64,000 nucleotides of DNA from contig NZ_JNIQ01000001.1 of NCBI RefSeq assembly GCF_000702585.1, positions 1,741,001 to 1,805,000 of the forward strand, given 5' to 3'. The notes beneath the pieces were generated by a model. The model did no database searches and was not told where the DNA came from. It saw nothing but the letters and a program-made list of their open reading frames with translations. Shown one piece after another: positions 26,835-34,797 of this stretch (position 1 is the first letter of the stretch; each line of letters opens with the position of its first letter). Source of the stretch: Exiguobacterium aurantiacum DSM 6208. Its GTDB lineage: Bacteria; Bacillota; Bacilli; Exiguobacteriales; Exiguobacteriaceae. Both the position numbers and the translations under genes were made by a program.

Positions 26835-28587
26835 CATTCAAGAATGGGCGGTCATCGAACGGTTGCTCGGCTATACGAAGCGATACGGCCGTCCGCTCAG
26901 CATCGCGTTCGTGTTCTTATTGCTCGCGACAGGCGCGAAGCTCGCCGGGCCGTTTTTGATCAAAGTGTTCATCGACGAGTTCGTCACCCCGGGCGTCTAT
27001 CCGACGAACTGGGTCGTCACGCTTTTCGTCGTCTATATGGTGCTCCACGTGTCGGCGATCATCTTTGATTACTTGCAATCGATTTCGTTCCAAAAGATCG
27101 CGTTGAAGATCGTCCAAAACATCCGGATGGACATCTTCCGGCACGTGATGGGAATGCGGCTCGCTTACTTCGACCGAACTCCGGCCGGCGTGCTCGTATC
27201 CCGAATCACGAACGACACGGAAGCCGTGAAAGAGCTTTATGTCGGGGTCATGAGCACGTTCGTACAGTCGGGCGTGCAACTGCTCGGAACGTATATCTTC
27301 CTCTACATCCTAGAGCCGACGCTCGCGACGATGGGGCTCGTTCTCGTGCCGCTCTTTTGGCTCATCATCTGGGCGTATCGTCGCTATTCGACGAAATATT
27401 TCGCCCAGGTCCGCGACTTGCTGTCCCAACTGAACGCTCAGTTGAACGAGTCGGTCAACGGGATGGGCATCGTTCAGCAGTTCCGGCAAGAAGAACGTCT
27501 CATCCGTCAGTTTGAAGAGACGAACGAGGCGCATCAACAAGCCCGCTACCGTAACTTGAAGCTCGACAGCATGTTGCTCCGTCCGATCATCGAGTTGTTG
27601 CTCGCTTTCTCGATCATCGGTTTGCTCGGTTATTACGGGGTGTTGTCGACGACAGAACAAGTCCAAATCGGGGTCGTCTATGCGTTCATCAGCTATATCG
27701 AGCGGATCTTCCGACCGGTGCTCGATATTATGCAACGCTTGAGTGAGTTTCAACAAGCGGTCGTCTCGGCCGATCGTGTGTTCAAAATTTTGGACACGGA
27801 TGAACCGGCACCCGGTAAACGTCTTCCCGGGGAGGCGCGTATCGGCAACGGTGAGGTTCGGTTCGATGACGTCACGTTCAGTTACGACGGTGAGGTCGAT
27901 GTGTTGAAACATATCTCATTCGTCGCCAAACCAGGGGAGACCGTCGCTCTCGTCGGTCATACGGGAAGCGGGAAAAGTTCCATTATCAACTTGCTCACCC
28001 GCTTCTACCCATACCAATCCGGTCAAATCACGATTGACGGCCAACCGATCGAACAATTCGAGGAAGCGGAGCTCCGGGACAAGGTCGGGCTCGTCTTGCA
28101 AGACCCGTTCCTCTTCACGGGAACGATCGAGGATAACTTGAAGCTGTTCAATCCCGTTATCGATTCCGATCGTGTCCGCGAGGCGGCCGAATTCGTGCAA
28201 GCCCACACGTTCATCGAGAAACTTGACGCCGGCTACGGCCATCAAGTCGGGGAGCGTGGTGCGACGTTCTCGAGCGGGGAACGGCAATTGCTCGCGTTCG
28301 CAAGGACCGTCGCCCGGGATCCAAAGATTCTCATTCTCGACGAAGCGACGAGCTCGATCGATACGGAGACGGAAGAGCGAGTCCAATACGCGCTCGATCG
28401 AATGCGGAGGGGACGGACGACGATCGCCATCGCCCACCGCCTTTCGACGATACAAGACGCGGATCTCATCCTCGTCCTGCATCGCGGAGAAATCGTCGAA
28501 CGAGGCAACCACCAAGATCTGCTTCGACAGGACGGGTTGTATAAGAAGATGTACGAATTGCAATCCGGCCAACGTCTGATGTCATAA
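26824..28587 (+). CDS. ABC exporter half-transporter, subunit 2
   Basis: 587 residues: six membrane helices and a C-terminal ATPase with Walker A GHTGSGKSS (near 380), an altered signature FSSGERQ in place of LSGGQ (near 481), and a canonical Walker B ILDEATSSID. With subunit 1 this makes one canonical and one degenerate ATP site: the Asp of subunit 1 and the altered signature here fall in the same site. That is the known layout of heterodimeric type IV exporters such as BmrCD and TM287/288. Its ATG overlaps the end of subunit 1 by 11 bp. Confidence 0.93.
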   Translation: MKHDIQEWAVIERLLGYTKRYGRPLSIAFVFLLLATGAKLAGPFLIKVFIDEFVTPGVYPTNWVVTLFVVYMVLHVSAIIFDYLQSISFQKIALKIVQNIRMDIFRHVMGMRLAYFDRTPAGVLVSRITNDTEAVKELYVGVMSTFVQSGVQLLGTYIFLYILEPTLATMGLVLVPLFWLIIWAYRRYSTKYFAQVRDLLSQLNAQLNESVNGMGIVQQFRQEERLIRQFEETNEAHQQARYRNLKLDSMLLRPIIELLLAFSIIGLLGYYGVLSTTEQVQIGVVYAFISYIERIFRPVLDIMQRLSEFQQAVVSADRVFKILDTDEPAPGKRLPGEARIGNGEVRFDDVTFSYDGEVDVLKHISFVAKPGETVALVGHTGSGKSSIINLLTRFYPYQSGQITIDGQPIEQFEEAELRDKVGLVLQDPFLFTGTIEDNLKLFNPVIDSDRVREAAEFVQAHTFIEKLDAGYGHQVGERGATFSSGERQLLAFARTVARDPKILILDEATSSIDTETEERVQYALDRMRRGRTTIAIAHRLSTIQDADLILVLHRGEIVERGNHQDLLRQDGLYKKMYELQSGQRLMS

Positions 28588-28623
28588 ACTTGAAAGTGTA
28601 CCCATGGAGGTATGGAGTTTCCA

Positions 28624-28656
28624 TAAAAAAAGCTCGCCACGATATTGTGGCGAGCT
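28624..28656 (-). terminator. Intrinsic terminator of the Spo0E-like gene
   Basis: AGCTCGCCAC / GTGGCGAGCT with a 6-base loop; the minus strand reads into T7. Confidence 0.8.
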
Positions 28657-28663
28657 GTCGTGT

Positions 28664-28846
28664 TTAACGAGTCGATTGTTCTTCTGGATGTTTTAACAGG
28701 ACGTGACGTGTGATCAACGTGTCCAATTCCTGACTGATATGAATCACTTCAGGAGACGTCCAACTATGTCGTGAGGCGACTTCGTACAACTCATCGCGCT
28801 TTCGTTCAATGGCATGGTGTAAGTTTTCAGCTGTGATGACCGCCAC
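28664..28846 (-). CDS. Spo0E-like aspartyl-phosphatase family protein
   Basis: 60 residues forming a helical hairpin with the Spo0E signature VIHISQELDTLI (SQxLD motif). Family members dephosphorylate Spo0A~P and lower sporulation, but many are found without sporulation genes and may act on other response regulators. Single gene with its own terminator. Confidence 0.85.
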   Translation of the reverse strand: MAVITAENLHHAIERKRDELYEVASRHSWTSPEVIHISQELDTLITRHVLLKHPEEQSTR

Positions 28847-29038
28847 ATTGTTTCCCCCATCGTTATAAAATAGAAACTGGTGTACTTAAATATCCAAATG
28901 TTAGCATCTAACACTACTTATGACAAGTTTCATTTCCATGTCAAACATTACAAAGAAGTAGGACACTTCCAATGAGCAGAAGATACGAGCATTTTGAAAA
29001 GGTTTTCGCTATAATTGGGCTGAAAGGTGGAAGATCGC

Positions 29039-29737
29039 ATGGAAGTCACACTTTGGCTCGCCTTCGGGGCGGGCGTCTTATCATTTTTATCTCCGTGTAC
29101 GTTACCGCTCTATCCCGTCTTTTTGTCATATATCACAGGGGTATCGGTCTCTGACTTGAAAAACGAAGGGTTGCGTCAGCGGAAAGCTTGGTTTCATACG
29201 TTTGCTTTCTTATTCGGTTTCTCGATCGTGTTTCTCGTCCTCGGACTATCGACCTCGCTCATCGCTGACGTCTTCATCCAGTATAAAGATAGTCTGCGCA
29301 TGTTCGGTGCCATCCTCATCTTCGTGTTCGGCGTCTTCTTGGCAGGGATTTGGCAACCGAGCTTCATGATGCGTGAGAAGAAACTCTCGCTCGGTGAACG
29401 GAAGAGCGGCTACTTCGGTACGGTTTTGATCGGGATTGGTTTTGCTGCCGGTTGGACACCTTGTACGGGACCGATTCTCGCTGGGGTGATTGCGCTCGCC
29501 GCATCGAACCCGAGTCAAGGGATGGGCTATATGCTCGCTTATGTCATCGGATTCGCGATCCCGTTTCTCGTCATGGCCGGATTTGTCGGGAAAATCAAGT
29601 ATTTGGCGAAAAACAGCGGAAAAGTCGCGAAATTCGGTGGTTACTTGATGATGGCGTTCGGCGTATTGTTATATTTTGATGGGATGAACCGATTCGCTGC
29701 TTGGATGAGCGAACTCGTCGGATTCACCGGATTTTAA
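29039..29737 (+). CDS. ccdA: Cytochrome c biogenesis protein CcdA
   Basis: 232-residue membrane protein with six helices and the two redox cysteines in LSPCTLPLYP (helix 1) and GWTPCTGPIL (helix 4). It passes electrons from cytoplasmic thioredoxin to extracellular thiol-disulfide proteins needed for cytochrome c maturation. ATG at 29039 follows GAAAGGTGG; an in-frame GTG at 29027 lies within that site. A TATAAT lies at 29010. Followed by ccdC after 13 bp; the ccdB seen between them in Bacillus is absent. Confidence 0.94.
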   Translation: MEVTLWLAFGAGVLSFLSPCTLPLYPVFLSYITGVSVSDLKNEGLRQRKAWFHTFAFLFGFSIVFLVLGLSTSLIADVFIQYKDSLRMFGAILIFVFGVFLAGIWQPSFMMREKKLSLGERKSGYFGTVLIGIGFAAGWTPCTGPILAGVIALAASNPSQGMGYMLAYVIGFAIPFLVMAGFVGKIKYLAKNSGKVAKFGGYLMMAFGVLLYFDGMNRFAAWMSELVGFTGF

Positions 29738-29750
29738 AGGGGTTGACCGT

Positions 29751-30209
29751 ATGTCGATATTTTGGGGATCGACCATCGTCGCGCTGTTGATGGGGGTTGT
29801 CGCGAGTTTCGTTCGCGTCAAAGCCTCCGCACGTCCGACGAACGCCAAGAAGATTTTAATACCCCCGCTCGCGATGTCGACGGGGATGCTCCAATTTCTC
29901 GTACCGGCCTTTCGCCTAACGTGGCTCGAAGTCGGGGAGGCGCTTCTCGTCGGTTTGATTTTTAGTGTGTTTCTCATCAAAACGTCAAACTTCGAGAAGC
30001 GGAACGGGGAAGTGTATCTGTCCCGCTCGAAAGCCTTCTTCATCGTCGTCTTCGTCTTGCTCGCCATCCGGACCGCGATGAAGGCGTTCATCGGGGCGGA
30101 AGTAAACATCTTTGCGACGGGCGGACTGTTTTACTTAATCGCCTGGGGCATGATTGTCCCGTGGCGAATCGCGATGTATCAAAAGTACAAACAGATCATG
30201 GCCACATGA
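29751..30209 (+). CDS. ccdC: CcdC family membrane protein
   Basis: 152 residues, about four or five membrane helices with the conserved VRVKASARPTNAKKILIPPLAMSTG start region of the CcdC (DUF1453/YneJ) family. In Bacillus the gene belongs to the ccdABC operon, yet loss of ccdC does not stop cytochrome c formation, so the exact role is open. AAGGGGTTGACC precedes the ATG. Confidence 0.88.
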   Translation: MSIFWGSTIVALLMGVVASFVRVKASARPTNAKKILIPPLAMSTGMLQFLVPAFRLTWLEVGEALLVGLIFSVFLIKTSNFEKRNGEVYLSRSKAFFIVVFVLLAIRTAMKAFIGAEVNIFATGGLFYLIAWGMIVPWRIAMYQKYKQIMAT

Positions 30210-30247
30210 AAAGCGTACCTGATGAGCGAATCAGGTACGCTTTTTTT
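30209..30247. terminator. Bidirectional terminator between ccdC and actP
   Basis: AAAAGCGTACCTGA / TCAGGTACGCTTTTTTT; A-run on one side and T-run on the other; overlaps the actP stop. Confidence 0.88.
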
Positions 30248-31805
30248 AGTCTGCTTTCGAGGCGGCAGCTTCTGTCTCGGCATCGATGCCGGTATTGGCT
30301 TTTACGAGAATCCGTTCATAGTTTCCGATCGCTTCATCTGATTTCGTCATATACGTTCCGACGATGGCGGCGAGGAAACCGAGTGGGATCGAGACGATTC
30401 CTGGGTTCGTGAGCGGGAACAGCGCTTCACCGATGAAGATGGCGGACCCGTCCGGCGCCCAAATGTTCGGGCTGATGGCGACGAGGAACAAGGAAGAAAA
30501 CAGGCCGACGACCATCCCGAAGATGGCGCCACCCGTGTTGAACCGTCGCCAGAAAATCGTGAAGAGGATGACCGGCAAGTTCGCGCTCGCCGCGACAGCG
30601 AACGCAAGCGAGACGAGGAACGCCACATTCATCGACTGGGCAAAGAAGGCGAGTCCCATCGAGACGACAGCGACGGCGATTGAAGCGATGCGGGCCGCCA
30701 ACACTTGCTCTTTCTCCGTCGCTTCCCCTTTCCGGATGATATGTCCGTAGAAGTCATGCGCGAACGCCGATGCTGCCGACAAGACGAGGCCGGCGACGAC
30801 TGCGAGAATCGTCGCGAAGGCGATGGCGGCGACGAAGGCGAACAATAAGTCCCCACCGAGCACTTGGGCGAGGAGCGGTGCGGCCATGTTGCCGGCCGGG
30901 TTGGCAGCGATGATGGCGTCAGAGCCGACGAAGGCGGCGGCACCGAAACCGAGGAAGATCGTCAAAATGTAAAACGCGCCGATGACCCACGTCGCGTAGA
31001 CGACCGATTGCCGAGCCGTCGGGGCGTCTTTGACCGTGAAGAAACGAATCAAGATATGTGGGAGACCGGCTGTCCCGAGGACGAGCGCCAAGTTGAGCGA
31101 AATCGTATCGAGCGGCAGTTTAAACTTGTTGCCCGGGTTCAAGAAGCTGTCGCCGAGCGGTGTCGCTTTGCTCACTTCCGAAAACATCTTGAACACCGAA
31201 AAGTCGAACTTGGCGAAGACGAGGAACGAGATGATGGCCGTCCCGATCATCAAGAGGACCGCTTTCGTGATTTGGACCCACGACGTGGCCGTCATCCCGC
31301 CGAAGACGACGTACACCGTCATCAAAATGCCGACGACGACGACACTCGTCGTATAAGGGATGCCGAGCAACAGCTCGATGAGCGCACCAGCGCCGACGAG
31401 TTGGGCAATCATATAGAAGATGGAGATGACGATGGCGTTCATGGCGGCGACGCCACGGACACGCGGCTTGTTAAAACGAGCGGCGATCATATCGGCCATT
31501 GTGTACTTGCCGAGGTTTCGGAGCGGCTCGGCGACGAGATACAAGACGACGAGATAGGCGACGAGGAACCCGATCGAGTAGAAGAACCCGTCAAAGCCTG
31601 CGAGGGCGATCATCCCGGCAATCCCGAGGAACGAGGCGGCCGACATGTAATCGCCGGCGATGGCGAGACCGTTTTGAAAACCGGTCAATCCACCGTCGGC
31701 CGTATAAAAATCACTGGCCGTCTTCGTTTTACGGGCAGCGAAGAACGTGATGACGAGCGTCAATCCGACAATGGCGAGAAACAAGAGCACGGCCGTCAAG
31801 TTCAT
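30246..31805 (-). CDS. actP: Cation/acetate symporter (ActP/YwcA type)
   Basis: 519 residues, about 13 membrane helices, sodium:solute symporter family. GGLTGFQNGLAIAGDYMSAASFLG near residue 38 and LPHILIRFFTVKDA near 250 are the acetate-symporter type motifs. It likely brings acetate or other short carboxylates in with Na+. It follows a DUF485 gene with a 4-bp overlap, the same pair as ywcB-ywcA or E. coli yjcH-actP. Confidence 0.9.
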   Translation of the reverse strand: MNLTAVLLFLAIVGLTLVITFFAARKTKTASDFYTADGGLTGFQNGLAIAGDYMSAASFLGIAGMIALAGFDGFFYSIGFLVAYLVVLYLVAEPLRNLGKYTMADMIAARFNKPRVRGVAAMNAIVISIFYMIAQLVGAGALIELLLGIPYTTSVVVVGILMTVYVVFGGMTATSWVQITKAVLLMIGTAIISFLVFAKFDFSVFKMFSEVSKATPLGDSFLNPGNKFKLPLDTISLNLALVLGTAGLPHILIRFFTVKDAPTARQSVVYATWVIGAFYILTIFLGFGAAAFVGSDAIIAANPAGNMAAPLLAQVLGGDLLFAFVAAIAFATILAVVAGLVLSAASAFAHDFYGHIIRKGEATEKEQVLAARIASIAVAVVSMGLAFFAQSMNVAFLVSLAFAVAASANLPVILFTIFWRRFNTGGAIFGMVVGLFSSLFLVAISPNIWAPDGSAIFIGEALFPLTNPGIVSIPLGFLAAIVGTYMTKSDEAIGNYERILVKANTGIDAETEAAASKAD

Positions 31806-32131
31806 CGTGTTTCCTCCTGCTTGATTTTTTCGACGAGTTCATCGAACCGGCGGGCGCGCCGGCTGTACAGGACACAAAACGTCCACGTCATGAAGAATTG
31901 GGCGAAGGCGAGTACCCACGCCCAAGTGATGTCACCGGCGACTTTCGTGTTCAAGAACGTGAAATAACTCGTCGAGACCGGCAACGTAAAATAAAAGATG
32001 AGTGAAAAGATGATAGACGGTACGATGAAGCGGTTCTTTTCCCGCATCAGCTTAACGAACGTCGGGCTTTCGACGATCGCCTCCGCTGACCTCGTGCTCT
32101 CGGTTTGTGTGACTTCTGTTACGTCATGCAT
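31802..32131 (-). CDS. DUF485 membrane protein
   Basis: 109 residues with two membrane helices and the DUF485 look (SPTFVKLMREKNRFIVPSI..FYFTLP). It regularly precedes acetate symporter genes and is thought to assist or regulate the transporter. ATGA overlap with the symporter gene shows coupling. Confidence 0.9.
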   Translation of the reverse strand: MHDVTEVTQTESTRSAEAIVESPTFVKLMREKNRFIVPSIIFSLIFYFTLPVSTSYFTFLNTKVAGDITWAWVLAFAQFFMTWTFCVLYSRRARRFDELVEKIKQEETR

Positions 32132-32368
32132 CGATGAACCTCCTTGGCAATCAAGATACGTACATTATAGAAATGAAAATGAAGGAAAATCCATCCATTT
32201 TTAAACCTGTTCAAAGCTGTTATTATACTAATATTGGTCATACCAATTATTTGTAAGCGTTTTCAATAATGTCAAAAAGGTGAACGTTATTTCAAAGTAG
32301 TAATCGGAAGTTAAAACGGTTCTTTAGACCTATTAGTCGTATGGCACAATTCGAAAACAAAGCCACAC

Positions 32369-32395
32369 AAAAAGTCCTCAAATTACTTGAGGACT
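32369..32395 (-). terminator. Intrinsic terminator of yneK
   Basis: AGTCCTCAA / TTGAGGACT with 5-base loop; the minus strand continues into T5. Touches the yneK stop. Confidence 0.75.
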
Positions 32396-32825
32396 ACTGC
32401 TGGAAATAATGTTTGTAAACCGTCCAGTCGATTTGTTCTTGTTCGAGTGCCTTCTTTAAAAACTTATGGTCGCGTTTTGGCGTGGCAGCGATATAGCCTT
32501 TGACAACGAGCTCGGTCGTCATCTCCTTCGCCCTCGATTCAAGAGCGAACTGTCCGATTTTACCGGCAATTTTACGAATCGCGACGTCACGGAACAACTC
32601 TGGCACCGGTGTGACGAGCCGATCGAGGAGCGTCCGTGTCTCAGGCGTCCACATGTGACGTGTCCGATCGATATAATCGTCCTCAATATCGAGCAGGGAC
32701 CGCCCGTCTTCTTTCGGCATTCGTTTTAAAAACTTACGGAACATGAAAAATCCACCGATGGACATCAAGCCGATCATCACGAACCCCCAAAAGACAATGA
32801 AATACATGACCAGACTTTCTGGCAT
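32394..32825 (-). CDS. yneK: YneK family protein (DUF2621)
   Basis: 143 residues: one N-terminal membrane helix (about 5-28), then a soluble domain with FLKRMPKEDGRSLLDIEDDYIDRTRHMW and a C-terminal KKALEQEQIDWTVYKHYF. Agrees with DUF2621/YneK, which in Bacillus lies next to ccdC in the same neighbourhood, though the strand differs here. Function unknown. Confidence 0.82.
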   Translation of the reverse strand: MPESLVMYFIVFWGFVMIGLMSIGGFFMFRKFLKRMPKEDGRSLLDIEDDYIDRTRHMWTPETRTLLDRLVTPVPELFRDVAIRKIAGKIGQFALESRAKEMTTELVVKGYIAATPKRDHKFLKKALEQEQIDWTVYKHYFQQ

Positions 32826-33001
32826 CGTCTTTCCCCCGTTCTCTCAATTCACAGTCATTCAAAATTAGTATACAAAAAAAAGTAGGAATACAAAAGCAAG
32901 AGCATCGCCTTAGGATGGACGAACCCGACACATTTCGTTAAAATAGATAGCGTTGCAAATTGAACGAATCAGGAACGTCTTGAATAGAAAGGATCACATA
33001 T

Positions 33002-34597
33002 ATGAGCCAATTGAAACATGAAGTAGAGAAACGCCGGATTTTCGGCATCATCTCGCACCCGGATGCTGGTAAAACGACGCTGACGGAGAAGCTGCTCTTG
33101 CACGGGGGCGCGATTCGCGAGGCGGGGACGGTCAAAGCCCGCAAAAATTCGAAGCATGCCAAGTCCGACTGGATGGAAATCGAGAAGCAACGTGGGATCT
33201 CGGTCACGTCATCGGTCATGCAATTCGTCTATCAAGATAAAGTCGTCTCGATCATGGATACGCCGGGTCACAACGATTTCGGGGAAGACACATACCGTGT
33301 CTTGACGTCTGTCGACAGTGCCGTCATGGTCATCGATGCCGCCAAAGGGATCGAGACGCAGACGAAGAAACTGTTCCAAGTTTGTCGCATGCGAGGGATT
33401 CCGATCTTCACGTTCATGAACAAACTCGACCGCCAGGCGAAAGACCCGCTCGAGCTCATGGAAGAGCTTGAAGAAGTACTCGGTATGCCATCGGTCGCCG
33501 TCACATGGCCGATCGGTAGCGGCATGCAGTTTGAAGGCGTGTACGACCGCATCAAGAATGAAGTCCATTTGTTCCGAGGCGATAAGTCGACGCTCACGTT
33601 GAACGAGGACGGTGTGAACGACCCGGTTCTAGCCGACTATTTGACAGAAGAGAACTTGACGAACCTTCGTGATGAGATCGACCTACTTGACGGCGCCGGC
33701 AACGAGATTGACGTCGAGTCGATTCAACACGGGAAGTTGACCCCGGTCTTCTTTGGGACGGCGCTCGTCGACTTCGGCGTGACCTCGTTCTTAAATCATT
33801 ACCTCGAGATGTCACCGGCCCCAGAGGCCCGTAAGTCGAACGTCGGTCCGATCGACCCGACAGCTGAGGACTTCAGCGGCTTCGTGTTCAAGATTCAGGC
33901 GAACATGAACCCGGCCCACCGTGACCGCATCGCTTTCGTCCGGATTTGCTCCGGTGTGTTCGAGCGCGGCATGGATGTGACGCTCACGCGGACCGGAAAG
34001 AAAATCAAGTTGAGCCAATCGACGCAACTGATGGCGAACGACCGAGAAACGGTCGACAAAGCGTTCGCTGGTGATGTCATCGGGATTTATGACTCAGGGA
34101 CGTATCAAATCGGGGATACGATCACGACGTCGAAACAAAAAATCGCTTTCGAAGCGTTGCCTACGTTCCCACCTGAACTGTTCATGCGCGTCTCACCGAT
34201 CAACTCACTCAAGTCAAAACACTTCCACAAAGGCGTCGAACAGCTCGCCCAGGAAGGTGCGATTCAAGTGTACCGCAACGAATACAACGAGATTTATCTC
34301 GGTGCGGTCGGTCAGCTCCAGTTCGAAGTATTCGAATACCGCTTGAACAATGAGTACGGTGTCGACATTCGGATGGAACCTGTGTCCTACAGCGTCGCTC
34401 GTTGGGTGAAAGACAAAGAACTGAAGGCGCTCAAACCGTTCCAAGACTCGCGCAACATGCTCGTGACGGACCGTTGGGAACGTCCGGTATTCTTGTTCGC
34501 GAACGAGTTCACGTTCGATCGGTTCAAAGAACGCTACGAAGACGAGTTGACGCTCGTCGACGCACTCGATGTCAACGCGGAGATCGGTGTCGAATAA
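33002..34597 (+). CDS. prfC: Peptide chain release factor 3
   Basis: 531-residue translational GTPase that recycles RF1/RF2 from the ribosome. G1 HPDAGKTT near residue 19, the RF3-type switch segment DWMEIEKQRGISVTSSV near 58, G3 DTPGHNDFGEDTYR near 88 and G4 NKLDR. Single gene with its own terminator; divergent from yneK. Confidence 0.97.
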   Translation: MSQLKHEVEKRRIFGIISHPDAGKTTLTEKLLLHGGAIREAGTVKARKNSKHAKSDWMEIEKQRGISVTSSVMQFVYQDKVVSIMDTPGHNDFGEDTYRVLTSVDSAVMVIDAAKGIETQTKKLFQVCRMRGIPIFTFMNKLDRQAKDPLELMEELEEVLGMPSVAVTWPIGSGMQFEGVYDRIKNEVHLFRGDKSTLTLNEDGVNDPVLADYLTEENLTNLRDEIDLLDGAGNEIDVESIQHGKLTPVFFGTALVDFGVTSFLNHYLEMSPAPEARKSNVGPIDPTAEDFSGFVFKIQANMNPAHRDRIAFVRICSGVFERGMDVTLTRTGKKIKLSQSTQLMANDRETVDKAFAGDVIGIYDSGTYQIGDTITTSKQKIAFEALPTFPPELFMRVSPINSLKSKHFHKGVEQLAQEGAIQVYRNEYNEIYLGAVGQLQFEVFEYRLNNEYGVDIRMEPVSYSVARWVKDKELKALKPFQDSRNMLVTDRWERPVFLFANEFTFDRFKERYEDELTLVDALDVNAEIGVE

Positions 34598-34609
34598 TGA
34601 TTTGAAAGC

Positions 34610-34636
34610 GGCGGTCCTGTAGCAGGGCCGCCTTTT
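34610..34636 (+). terminator. Intrinsic terminator after prfC
   Basis: GGCGGTCCTG / CAGGGCCGCC with 3-base loop and T4. Confidence 0.75.
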
Positions 34637-34663
34637 CGCGTTTAACCGGATGAACACGAATTG

Positions 34664-34678
34664 ATAAGTTTTACTTAT
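34664..34678 (+). promoter_or_regulatory. CcpC-type dyad upstream of acnA
   Basis: ATAAGTTTTACTTAT is a perfect ATAA-N7-TTAT dyad, the form bound by the citrate-responsive LysR regulator CcpC in front of citB in Bacillus. It lies about 120 bp before the acnA start. A second imperfect palindrome GTGACG...CGTCAC (34688-34711) follows it. Confidence 0.6.
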
Positions 34679-34797
34679 GACTAATTTGTGACGGAATGTA
34701 TTTTACGTCACGCTATAGTTGTATTATGATAAACATGTGATAAGTAAGCGATTACGGCAATTGCCCGCGTCGCCGCTTTCAAAAAGGGGGAAATTGT

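Noticed and set aside
30864-31967. 367-residue plus-strand open frame opposite the acetate symporter
   Set aside because: It is the reverse-strand shadow of a clear membrane transporter: no ribosome-binding site and a charged, Asp/Arg-rich composition typical of antisense frames in GC-rich genes.
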